Shown here piece by piece: positions 7,869 through 12,916 of a stretch of 12,916 bases of DNA. The notes beneath the pieces are model-generated. The model made no database searches. It was given only the letters and a program-made list of their open reading frames with translations, and was not told where the DNA came from. Position 1 is the stretch's first letter. Every line of letters begins with the position of its first letter. Location of the stretch: NCBI GenBank assembly GCA_018715285.1, contig DVLW01000192.1, positions 1 to 12,916 of the forward strand, in the 5' to 3' direction. This stretch comes from Candidatus Faecivivens stercoripullorum. Lineage in GTDB: Bacteria > Bacillota > Clostridia > Oscillospirales > Ruminococcaceae. The position numbers and the translations under genes were made by a program.

Positions 7869-7896
7869 GTTATACGCTGTATGAAAGGAGTATGCT

Positions 7897-8217
7897 ATGC
7901 TGCATCGTAACAAGAAACCTGGGGACAGGGAACAACAGAAATCCTCCCGCGGCAGGCTCCCCGATTGGGATGACGGCCGTACCATTGCCAATATGAATAT
8001 CGACGGTATGCCCTGGGGCGACCAGCGGCCCGGCTCTCCAGTGCCTCAGCAGGAACGCAGACCGGAAGAGGAAATCCCGTCTTCCGGTGAGATGCTTTCC
8101 GGACGTGACCTGCGCAAGGTGATTTTCAGCGCAACGATGATCGGCGTCGGTGTTGCACTGGTGTTTGTCGTCGCGGCGTTTTTGCTGATTCAGCTGATGC
8201 TGCTGTTTTGGACATAA
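7897..8217 (+). CDS. Small hypothetical protein with one C-terminal membrane span
   Basis: The function is not recognised. It has 106 residues. The ATG at 7897 has AAAGGAG (7884-7890) 6 nt upstream, and a strong terminator follows the stop, which supports a real gene. The N-terminal part (1-65) is charged and Pro/Gly-rich, probably disordered, with a distinctive LPDWDDGRTIANMNIDGMPW segment (about 21-40) of the kind seen in uncharacterised clostridial proteins (family recollection, not a search). Residues about 74-104 form one long hydrophobic segment, with GVGVALVFVVAAFLLIQLML in the middle, ending just before the stop. The likely topology is a tail-anchored protein with a cytoplasmic N-terminus. 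It may be expressed by read-through from the importer operon or from an unseen promoter. No link to transport is shown. Confidence 0.75.
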   Translation: MLHRNKKPGDREQQKSSRGRLPDWDDGRTIANMNIDGMPWGDQRPGSPVPQQERRPEEEIPSSGEMLSGRDLRKVIFSATMIGVGVALVFVVAAFLLIQLMLLFWT

Positions 8218-8229
8218 AGACGTATACAG

Positions 8230-8263
8230 AAAAAAGCGGAAACCGGGTGGTTTCCGCTTTTTT
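8230..8263. terminator. Bidirectional terminator between convergent genes
   Basis: The A-tract plus GCGGAAACC (8236-8244) pairs perfectly with GGTTTCCGC plus a T-tract (8249-8263) around a 4-nt loop. A-rich 5' and T-rich 3' flanks make it function in both directions: for the small + gene ending at 8217 and the - strand binding protein ending at 8309. Confidence 0.88.
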
Positions 8264-8308
8264 CGTAAGGGTGGTTTTTATCAATCGGAGGAGATGTCGG
8301 GGTTTGAT

Positions 8309-9907
8309 TTATTTGCCGTTGTTGGCACGCCATGCATCCAGCTGGGTCTGTTTTTCTTCCATGTATTTCTGGTAGCCGGCTGCATTCAGCTTTTCAATCA
8401 TTTCAGGAATTGCGGTTTCAGGGTCGGTCATGCCGTATTCAATCGACTTCTGATACTCGGAGTATGCGTTGGTAAGAGCAGTATACTCGTTGGTGACAGT
8501 GGTGTTATCGAACGAGAAACCGGATGCTTCCGATACAGTCGCATTCGCATTGAATTCCTCGTAGACATCCCAGATGTTGGTCGGGTTGCCGTATTCAGGC
8601 ATAGCGAGGAACTGACCGGGTGCAAGCCACTGGAGTGCATGGTTGTATTCAGCGCCTTCCTTGAACTTGGCAGTGCCGTCGATTTCTTCAAAGTCAACGT
8701 CCTTTTCGCCCCATTTGAACAGCTCGTTCCATTCGGAAGAGGTGTACATGAAGTTCATATACTGCATGGCTGCAACGACATCATCGGTGTTGGAGCAGAT
8801 GCACCAGGGCATACCGGCAATCGAGTTGGATGCGGTGAAGTCGGGACCGCCGACAACGATGGTCATATCACGTCCACAAAGGGTGGATTCCTGAATGTCA
8901 GAACCGGGTTTGTAGTTGGTGATGTAGGACATCAGCGAACCAGCCTTGACACGGGCATTTGCAGCGGTGGTATCGGTCAGGTCGGAAGGATTGATACAGC
9001 CGTAGTTGAACAGCTCACGCATTCCGTTGACCATTGCCAGATAGGAATCGTCCTGGAACCAGTCGACGACGTCGCCCTTGCCGTAGTCTGCCAATACACC
9101 AAAGTAGTCGCCGCCCAGTGCGTCAACATCGGTCCAGCCAGCCTGCAGGCCGCCGGGTGAGAAGGTGTCCATATTCGGATTGGCATCATGTGCAGCTTTG
9201 AGGATGGTAATCAGGTCTTCCAGACCGTTGACACGCCATACATCGCTTTCAAAGTCGGGTTCAAGGTCCATATATTCAGCAGCGGCTTCGAGGTATTCGG
9301 TGCCGATTGCCAGCGAAAAACGTCCCTGAGCATTTTCTTTCTGCTGGGAAACGCCGTACAGAACACCGTCGGCACCGCGGCAGGCATCCAGAATGTCCCA
9401 TCCCATCGTGTCAATAATACCGGAACCGTAGGTCTCCAGCAGGTTGTAGCCGTCTACGTCCTGCTCCAGGTCTTCCCAGTAATCTTTTGCGATACCGTTG
9501 GTATAGCCGACGCCGATCGACGAGATAATGTCAATCTGTTCGCCGCCCGAGATTGCCAGCGTAATCGACTGGGTACGGTTTGCAAAGTCGGTGATCTGCA
9601 TCTCGACCTGAAGGTTCAGCGCCGGAATGGTCAGCTCGTTCATCTTCTCGACAATGCGGTCAAGTCCATCCAGCGTGCCACTGTAGGTCGGCCAGTTGAC
9701 TACAATCGTCTGCGGCTCGGTGCGTGCTGCAATCGCGTCTGCTGCCGGGTCGCCTTCAGATGCTGCATCACCGGAATCGGAGGTGGAAGCGCTGCTGCCT
9801 GCTGCGTCGGTCTGAGAGCTGCTGTCAGACGAGCTGTCTCCACATGCCGAAAGGCTGGCTGCGGTCAGGACTGCGGTTGCGAGAGCGATGAGGATGCGCT
9901 TTTTCAT
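8309..9907 (-). CDS. Orphan ABC substrate-binding lipoprotein, SBP family 1 (LplA-like, DUF3502-type C-terminus)
   Basis: This encodes an extracellular solute receptor of 532 residues. The ATG at 9905-9907 is preceded on the minus strand by GAGAAAGGA 8 nt away. The signal peptide ends in lipobox LSAC, making C22 the lipid-modified residue, followed by a Ser/Asp/Ala-rich linker (about 24-60). The mature domain starts near TIVVNWPTYSGTLDGLDRI and contains the family-1 pattern of a metal-free sugar-type receptor (ITLAISGGEQIDIISS, then YWEDLEQDVDGY). The C-terminal stretch, with a Tyr-rich helix (EYTALTNAYSEYQKSIEYG), PEMIEKLNAAGYQKYMEEKQ and TQLDAW, resembles the DUF3502 domain found in LplA-like receptors. 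No matching permease pair (CUT1-type, usually upstream) is adjacent: the neighbours are convergent or unrelated. The ligand is unknown; carbohydrate or glycoside-like is the family expectation. Confidence 0.88.
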   Translation of the reverse strand: MKKRILIALATAVLTAASLSACGDSSSDSSSQTDAAGSSASTSDSGDAASEGDPAADAIAARTEPQTIVVNWPTYSGTLDGLDRIVEKMNELTIPALNLQVEMQITDFANRTQSITLAISGGEQIDIISSIGVGYTNGIAKDYWEDLEQDVDGYNLLETYGSGIIDTMGWDILDACRGADGVLYGVSQQKENAQGRFSLAIGTEYLEAAAEYMDLEPDFESDVWRVNGLEDLITILKAAHDANPNMDTFSPGGLQAGWTDVDALGGDYFGVLADYGKGDVVDWFQDDSYLAMVNGMRELFNYGCINPSDLTDTTAANARVKAGSLMSYITNYKPGSDIQESTLCGRDMTIVVGGPDFTASNSIAGMPWCICSNTDDVVAAMQYMNFMYTSSEWNELFKWGEKDVDFEEIDGTAKFKEGAEYNHALQWLAPGQFLAMPEYGNPTNIWDVYEEFNANATVSEASGFSFDNTTVTNEYTALTNAYSEYQKSIEYGMTDPETAIPEMIEKLNAAGYQKYMEEKQTQLDAWRANNGK

Positions 9908-9977
9908 TATGATCGTCCTTTCTCAATAGAAAATGATTGTTCAAAAAATTCATGGAAAAGTTTTGCTTGATGTTTAC

Positions 9978-10006
9978 ATTATAGCAATCGACCGTTAAGA
10001 TGTCAA
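9978..10006 (-). promoter_or_regulatory. Near-perfect sigma-A promoter of the orphan binding protein
   Basis: On the minus strand TTGACA (10001-10006) and TATAAT (9978-9983) are exact consensus hexamers with a 17-bp spacer. Transcription should start near 9971, giving a leader of about 60 nt before the ATG. Such a promoter would be strong by default, so regulation, if any, would probably be by repression or by the mRNA. Confidence 0.85.
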
Positions 10007-10046
10007 CAAAATGGAGAAAAATTACGCCTGTTTTTGTGCAAGTTCG

Positions 10047-10077
10047 CAGAAAAGTGCTAACTGACCCTCAGAAAAGT
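10047..10077 (-). repeat. Direct repeats upstream of the orphan binding-protein promoter
   Basis: CAGAAAAGT occurs at 10047-10055 and again at 10069-10077, 22 bp apart (about two helical turns), 41-71 bp upstream of the -35 hexamer of the minus-strand promoter. Two same-face direct repeats at this position resemble activator sites such as those of AraC-family or response-regulator proteins. The repeat is direct observation; the regulator is inferred. Confidence 0.4.
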
Positions 10078-10098
10078 ACAAATCAGAGGTAAAAAAGC

Positions 10099-10147
10099 AA
10101 AAAAATACTGCCTGCCAGATGATTTTATCAAATCAGAAGGCAGACAG
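10099..10147 (-). terminator. Terminator of the PhnP-like hydrolase gene
   Basis: CTGCCTGCC (10108-10116) pairs with GGCAGACAG (10139-10147) with one mismatch, and inside it TGATTT (10120-10125) pairs with AAATCA (10130-10135), with a 3x3 internal loop between. On the minus strand the hairpin is followed by a run of seven T. It lies 25 nt past the stop of the hydrolase gene and isolates it from the binding-protein promoter. Confidence 0.82.
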
Positions 10148-10172
10148 TTTTTATATAATTTTATATTGTTGT

Positions 10173-11012
10173 TTAGATTACAATTTCCATCCCGTCATAC
10201 GATACGGTGAAATCGTTCCCGGCGCGGCGGATCATCTCATCATACAGCATCCCGCCATTGTGGGAGAAATGGTTGAGGATAAACCGGGTTGAATCGTCAC
10301 AGACACCGCTCTCGATCAGCCGTGCTCTTACCTCGCGGTCATCCGGCAATCCCATGTGTCCGCTTTCCGGGCCGACCTGATGGGTACCGCAGGTCCCGTC
10401 AAGGCTGACCAAGTTAATATGTCCGCTCTTTTCGAGGAAATCCCAGACTTCCGGATAGAAGATGCCGGTATCATGGGCGTACAGAATCCGCTGGCCCTGG
10501 TGCTCGATCAGATAGATAAAGGGCTGGCCGTCTTTCAGCTCGTGCATGTGGTTTGCAGGAAGCGGCGTGACGGTATAGTCGCCCGGATGTACCGGTTCAA
10601 AGGGCTTGAGGATATGGAAATGCAGCGTCTCCATTGTCTCTTTGTTTGCCTCCCAGCTGACCTGGTCAAACAGCGCTTTGGTACCGGCTGCACAGTAGAT
10701 GTCCAGCTCAGGCGAGGTCATCCGGTGGCTGTAGATGCTGCCGCGGACGGTCAGCTCCTGCGGGTAGAAATGGTCCATATGCCAGTGGGTGACAAACAGG
10801 TATTTGACCGCTGAGAAGTCGATGCCGCTCATCAGCTTGTGATAGTAGGTATCCGGCGGCAGGTCGATCAGCAGGTCAGTGTTGATGAGCGACTGGGAAC
10901 GGGTGCGGATATTGCGTCCGCCAAGCCGGGCCGCTTCCTGACAGTTTTTGCAGTTGCAGAAAAGGGCTGGCCAGCCTTCCGCCGCACCGGTGCCGAGATA
11001 TGTCAGTTTCAT
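10173..11012 (-). CDS. Metallo-beta-lactamase-fold hydrolase, PhnP-like
   Basis: This is a cytoplasmic metal-dependent hydrolase of 279 residues. The ATG at 11010-11012 has GAAAGGAG 9 nt upstream on the minus strand. The N-terminus MKLTYLGTGAAEG and the Cys cluster C19-x-C21-x2-C24, followed by RNIRTRSQSLI, resemble PhnP-type phosphodiesterases, in which this cysteine cluster binds an extra zinc. The dinuclear metal motif is THWHMDH (75-81), and further ligands expected for the fold are H155 (PANHMH), D181 (YAHDTG) and H248 (NHFSHNGG). Catalytic residues look complete. PhnP cleaves cyclic phosphodiesters in phosphonate degradation, but no phosphonate genes are nearby, so the natural substrate here is uncertain; relatives act on other phosphodiesters. 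It has its own promoter and terminator and is divergent from the DAHP synthase gene. Confidence 0.87.
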   Translation of the reverse strand: MKLTYLGTGAAEGWPALFCNCKNCQEAARLGGRNIRTRSQSLINTDLLIDLPPDTYYHKLMSGIDFSAVKYLFVTHWHMDHFYPQELTVRGSIYSHRMTSPELDIYCAAGTKALFDQVSWEANKETMETLHFHILKPFEPVHPGDYTVTPLPANHMHELKDGQPFIYLIEHQGQRILYAHDTGIFYPEVWDFLEKSGHINLVSLDGTCGTHQVGPESGHMGLPDDREVRARLIESGVCDDSTRFILNHFSHNGGMLYDEMIRRAGNDFTVSYDGMEIVI

Positions 11013-11050
11013 TTTGAAAAACTCCTTTCAGATATAATGTGCTTAATTTA

Positions 11051-11079
11051 ATAGTAGCACAACCGGACGATGGGTACAA
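11051..11079 (-). promoter_or_regulatory. Possible sigma-A promoter of the PhnP-like gene
   Basis: On the minus strand TTGTAC (11074-11079) and TACTAT (11051-11056) are separated by 17 bp; each matches 4 of 6 consensus bases. The start would fall near 11044, giving a leader of about 30 nt. The two divergent -35 elements (this one and 11101-11106) are about 21 bp apart, so a shared regulator is possible. Confidence 0.5.
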
Positions 11080-11100
11080 GAGAGATGCGAAAAAAAAGTA

Positions 11101-11129
11101 TTGACTTTTTCACTTTAAAGCTTTATACT
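11101..11129 (+). promoter_or_regulatory. Sigma-A promoter of the DAHP synthase gene
   Basis: TTGACT (11101-11106) and TATACT (11124-11129), each 5 of 6 matches, have a 17-bp spacer. Transcription would start near 11136, giving a leader of about 145 nt before the ATG at 11280, long enough for regulation. Confidence 0.78.
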
Positions 11130-11221
11130 ATGTAAGTACCAGAAAACAATAATTGCCCGACGGTATCTTTGAATGGGTACAGGGCATGATAAAAGGAAGA
11201 TTGCAGGCCGTGACTTTTTGT

Positions 11222-11257
11222 CCGGCTGTCGAAACCGGCATTGTGCAGCCGGTTTCG
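11222..11257 (+). promoter_or_regulatory. Leader hairpin with a competing alternative stem
   Basis: CGAAACCGGC (11230-11239) pairs perfectly with GCCGGTTTCG (11248-11257), 10 bp with an 8-nt loop, ending 5 nt before the GAAAGGAG ribosome binding site (11262-11269). A mutually exclusive pairing, CCGGCTG (11222-11228) with CAGCCGG (11246-11252), is also perfect. No T run follows, so it is not a standard terminator. It could tune translation of the DAHP synthase. No T-box or known riboswitch signature is seen in the leader. Confidence 0.45.
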
Positions 11258-11279
11258 ATGTGAAAGGAGTTACCCGCAT

Positions 11280-12308
11280 ATGTCGATGGAAATCATCAGG
11301 CGCTTGCCTGACCCGGATGAAATTCGGGCACAGTTCCCGCTGCCGCCTGAGATGGCAGATGTCAAAAGAAAACGTGATGAGGAAATTAAAAAGGTGTTTA
11401 CCGGTGAGGATGACCGGCTGATTCTGATTATCGGGCCGTGCTCGGCTGATCGGGAAGACGCGGTTTTGGAATATATCCGGCGGTTGTACCGGGTACAGAC
11501 ACAGGTTGCAGATAAAATCCTGATTATCCCGCGGATTTATACCAATAAGCCGCGTACGACCGGTGAAGGATATAAAGGAATGCTTCATCAGCCTGACCCA
11601 CTGCGGGAATCGGATATGCTCGCCGGTCTGGTCGCAATCCGGCGGCTGCATACCACCGCTTTTATCGAAACCGGGCTGACATGTGCGGATGAAATGCTGT
11701 ATCCGGAAAACTTTGCGTTTCTGTCTGACCTCTTGGGGTATCATGCCGTTGGTGCAAGATCGGTCGAGAATCAGGAGCATCGATTGGTGGCGTCCGGTGC
11801 GGATGTCCCGGTCGGGATGAAAAACCCGACTTCCGGTGACATGACGGTTATGCTTAATTCGGTGACCGCTGCACGCCATGGGCATACTTTCCTTTACCGT
11901 GGATGTGAGGTCAAAACGACCGGCAACCCGCTTAGTCATGCGATTGTACGCGGTTCGGTGGATGCCTACGGGCGCACCTGCCCCAACTACCACTATGAGG
12001 ACCTCGCAAGACTGTATGAACTCGCGGCTGACAGGGGAATGGAAGACCTCGGCGTGATCGTCGATACCAACCACGCCAATTCCGGCAAACAGTACCTCCA
12101 GCAGATTCGCATTGCAAAAGAGGTGCTGCATTCCTGCCGCCATTCGGATAATATCCGCAAGATGGTCAAGGGTCTGATGATTGAAAGTTACCTTGAAGAC
12201 GGCGCACAGAAACCGGAAGAAGGAAAATTTGGATGTTCAATTACCGACCCATGCCTCGGTTGGGAAAAAACCGAGCAGCTGATTTTCTCGCTGGCTGAGC
12301 AGTGGTGA
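11280..12308 (+). CDS. aroF: 3-deoxy-7-phosphoheptulonate (DAHP) synthase, class I AroF/AroG/AroH type
   Basis: The enzyme condenses phosphoenolpyruvate with erythrose 4-phosphate, the first step of the shikimate pathway to aromatic amino acids. It has 342 residues, close to the usual ~350. ATG 11280 lies 10 nt after AAAGGAG (11263-11269); an upstream in-frame TTG at 11241 overlaps the leader hairpin and is rejected. Motifs in order are GPCSADRED (52-60), PRIYTNKPRTTGEGYKGM (84-101), GARSVENQEHR (158-168) with VGMKNPTSG following, GNPLSHAIVRG (215-225), DTNHANSGKQ (262-271), IESYLEDGAQ (301-310) and GCSITDPCLGWE (318-329). Expected metal ligands by analogy with E. coli AroG are C53, H265, E302 and D323, all present. 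Feedback specificity (Phe, Tyr or Trp) is not deducible. It has its own promoter and stands alone, with no other shikimate gene in the window. Its last codons are also the left end of a tandem repeat. Confidence 0.95.
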   Translation: MSMEIIRRLPDPDEIRAQFPLPPEMADVKRKRDEEIKKVFTGEDDRLILIIGPCSADREDAVLEYIRRLYRVQTQVADKILIIPRIYTNKPRTTGEGYKGMLHQPDPLRESDMLAGLVAIRRLHTTAFIETGLTCADEMLYPENFAFLSDLLGYHAVGARSVENQEHRLVASGADVPVGMKNPTSGDMTVMLNSVTAARHGHTFLYRGCEVKTTGNPLSHAIVRGSVDAYGRTCPNYHYEDLARLYELAADRGMEDLGVIVDTNHANSGKQYLQQIRIAKEVLHSCRHSDNIRKMVKGLMIESYLEDGAQKPEEGKFGCSITDPCLGWEKTEQLIFSLAEQW

Positions 12309-12518
12309 GATGTTTGCACTGTGAATTGTGCGCCTGCTGGTAAAGGCAGTGGGTGCGCAATCTTTTAACGTAAGTGCGTGATCGAAGCCGTCGAGTGCTG
12401 AGCTCTTAGAGCGTGGTATCACTTTGGCAAACAGGGAGCACAGGCACTGTGCCGCGTTCGCTCAGGCTGTTACTATCGCAATCGAGCGGATTGCGAAGCA
12501 GGAGCGACCGTCGCGAAC
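12291..12518 (+). repeat. Tandem repeat, copy 1 (includes the end of the DAHP synthase gene)
   Basis: This copy begins in the last codons of aroF (Leu-Ala-Glu-Gln-Trp-stop) and runs 228 bp to GCGAAC. Compared with copy 2, its final 178 bp (12341-12518) differ at 5 positions, all transitions, with no indels; its first 50 bp are clearly more diverged and include a 2-nt length difference. It contains several potential hairpins: GCTC-TTA-GAGC, GCACAG-GCA-CTGTGC (12438-12452) and CGCAATC/GATTGCG, the last nested within TCGCTC...GAGCGA. No mobile-element gene is present. It may belong to a dispersed intergenic repeat family. Confidence 0.85.
12325..12366 (+). terminator. Probable terminator of the DAHP synthase gene
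   Basis: The arm starting ATTGTGCGCC (12325-12334) plus TGCTG (12335-12339) pairs with CAGTG plus GGTGCGCAAT (12347-12361), about 15 bp including four G-U pairs, around a 7-nt loop. CTTTT follows. It begins 16 nt after the stop. The hairpin is part of repeat copy 1; in copy 2 the right arm is kept but the left arm has changed so that the stem is mostly lost. Confidence 0.65.
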
Positions 12519-12524
12519 AAGTCC

Positions 12525-12539
12525 GTGGCGACACGCCAC
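12525..12539. repeat. 6-3-6 hairpin following repeat copy 1
   Basis: GTGGCG and CGCCAC flank the 3-nt loop ACA. The hairpin begins exactly 6 nt after the GCGAAC that ends the shared part of copy 1, the same distance as the different hairpin after copy 2. Confidence 0.7.
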
Positions 12540-12764
12540 TGGCTGACCAGTGGTGAGATAATTGCACCGGGAATTGTAGCTGCTGATAAAGGCAGTGGGT
12601 GCGCAATCTTTTAACATAAGTGCGTGATCGAAGCCGTCGAGTGCTGAGCTCTTAGAGCGTGGTATCACTTTGGCAAACAAGGAGCACAGGCACTGTGCCG
12701 CGTTCGCTCAGGCTGTCACTATCGCAATCGAGCGAATTGCGAAGCAGGAGCGACCATCGCGAAC
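12539..12764 (+). repeat. Tandem repeat, copy 2
   Basis: This copy is 226 bp and starts 248 bp after the start of copy 1, with a 20-bp linker between the copies. It starts with a near-copy of the final DAHP synthase codons including the stop (CTGGCTGACCAGTGGTGA, one base changed), which shows that the duplicated unit includes the 3' end of the gene. The GCACAG-GCA-CTGTGC hairpin is retained at 12684-12698. Its terminator-like left arm is degraded. CCACTGG (12536-12542) and CCAGTGG (12547-12553) form a perfect palindrome across the left edge of the copy. No coding function is proposed. Confidence 0.85.
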
Positions 12765-12916
12765 TGGGCAGCGGAAGCATTCCGCCGCCGTGAACTGTCC
12801 ACCGGACAGTCCCCGGGTGTAACTGGGCAAAAACCTGTCAGCGCCGTGCCGGCCCACGTAGTTCCAGTGGGTGCGTAATCGGTAGTTTACAGCTCGCTCG
12901 TTGATGGAAAAAGCCC
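12765..12916. other. Non-coding tail with hairpins and a repeat fragment
   Basis: No gene is supported here to the window end. Besides the hairpin at 12771-12785 there is a 7-3-7 hairpin, ACTGTCC-ACC-GGACAGT (12794-12810). AACTGGGCA occurs at about 12762 and again at about 12831. CAGTGGGTGCGTAATC (12865-12880) matches the CAGTGGGTGCGCAATC block of both repeat copies at 15 of 16 positions, which suggests a third, decayed or partial copy that may continue past the window. Confidence 0.6.
12771..12785. repeat. 6-3-6 hairpin following repeat copy 2
   Basis: GCGGAA and TTCCGC flank the loop GCA. It begins exactly 6 nt after the GCGAAC ending copy 2. Its sequence is unlike the hairpin at the corresponding place after copy 1, but its geometry is identical. 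Confidence 0.7.

Noticed and set aside
8294..9160. 288-residue plus-strand open frame opposite the orphan receptor
   Set aside because: It is a shadow of the minus-strand lipoprotein gene, which has the promoter, ribosome binding site, lipobox and family features.
11241..11279. Earlier TTG start for the DAHP synthase
   Set aside because: It sits inside the leader hairpin loop without a ribosome binding site; ATG 11280 is correctly spaced from AAAGGAG.
11136..11279. T-box or leader-peptide attenuator before the DAHP synthase
   Set aside because: No conserved T-box sequence, no terminator T run and no leader peptide rich in aromatic codons could be found.
12237..12680. Three minus-strand open frames of 61-72 codons in the repeat region
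   Set aside because: Two share a peptide only because they cover the two repeat copies. They have no ribosome binding sites and the region is hairpin-rich.
12309..12916. CRISPR array or insertion sequence in the downstream repeats
   Set aside because: There are only two long copies with no short regular repeats and spacers, no terminal inverted repeats with target duplications, and no transposase.

Overview
The window looks like chromosomal DNA of an anaerobic Gram-positive Clostridia-class bacterium, probably Oscillospirales/Ruminococcaceae-like. Signs are strong AAAGGAG-type ribosome binding sites, sigma-A promoters with TTGACx-17-TAxxxT spacing, lipoprotein solute-binding proteins with Ser-rich linkers, GTG/TTG starts and GC-rich hairpin terminators. 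No rRNA, tRNA, CRISPR array, transposase or phage gene is seen. The organism assignment is inference from style, not a database match.

Layout. (1) 1-7870: a five-gene oligopeptide/dipeptide-type ABC importer operon on +, in the order binding lipoprotein (187-2649), OppB/DppB permease (2825-3811), OppC/DppC permease (3858-5588), OppD-type ATPase (5608-6771) and OppF-type ATPase (6777-7814). A good promoter lies at 23-51 with an operator-like or leader hairpin array at 71-99. A hairpin after the first gene probably trims transcription so that the binding protein is made in excess, and a terminator closes the operon at about 7868. (2) 7897-8217: a small single-membrane-span hypothetical protein, with a bidirectional terminator at 8230-8263. 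(3) 8309-9907 on -: an orphan family-1 (LplA/DUF3502-like) binding lipoprotein with a near-perfect sigma-A promoter and 22-bp-spaced direct repeats upstream. (4) 10173-11012 on -: a PhnP-like metallo-beta-lactamase-fold hydrolase, divergent from (5) 11280-12308 on +: a class I DAHP synthase, the first step of aromatic amino acid biosynthesis. (6) 12309-12916: no credible gene. It holds a tandem duplication of about 228 bp that begins inside the last codons of the DAHP synthase gene, plus several short perfect hairpins.

The most unusual feature is the importer. The OppC-type permease is 576 residues, about twice the family norm, because roughly 265 residues are inserted in the first extracytoplasmic loop. 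That insert appears to be built from four degenerate repeats of about 50-60 residues. The partner binding protein is also enlarged (820 residues) by an insertion of about 170 residues. Together they suggest an importer with an elaborated extracellular docking or capture assembly, loosely like the MalF P2 loop contacting MalE, though the sequence is unrelated as far as can be seen. The second most unusual feature is the repeat region: two copies whose shared block is followed, at exactly the same 6-nt distance, by a 6-3-6 hairpin of different sequence in each copy.
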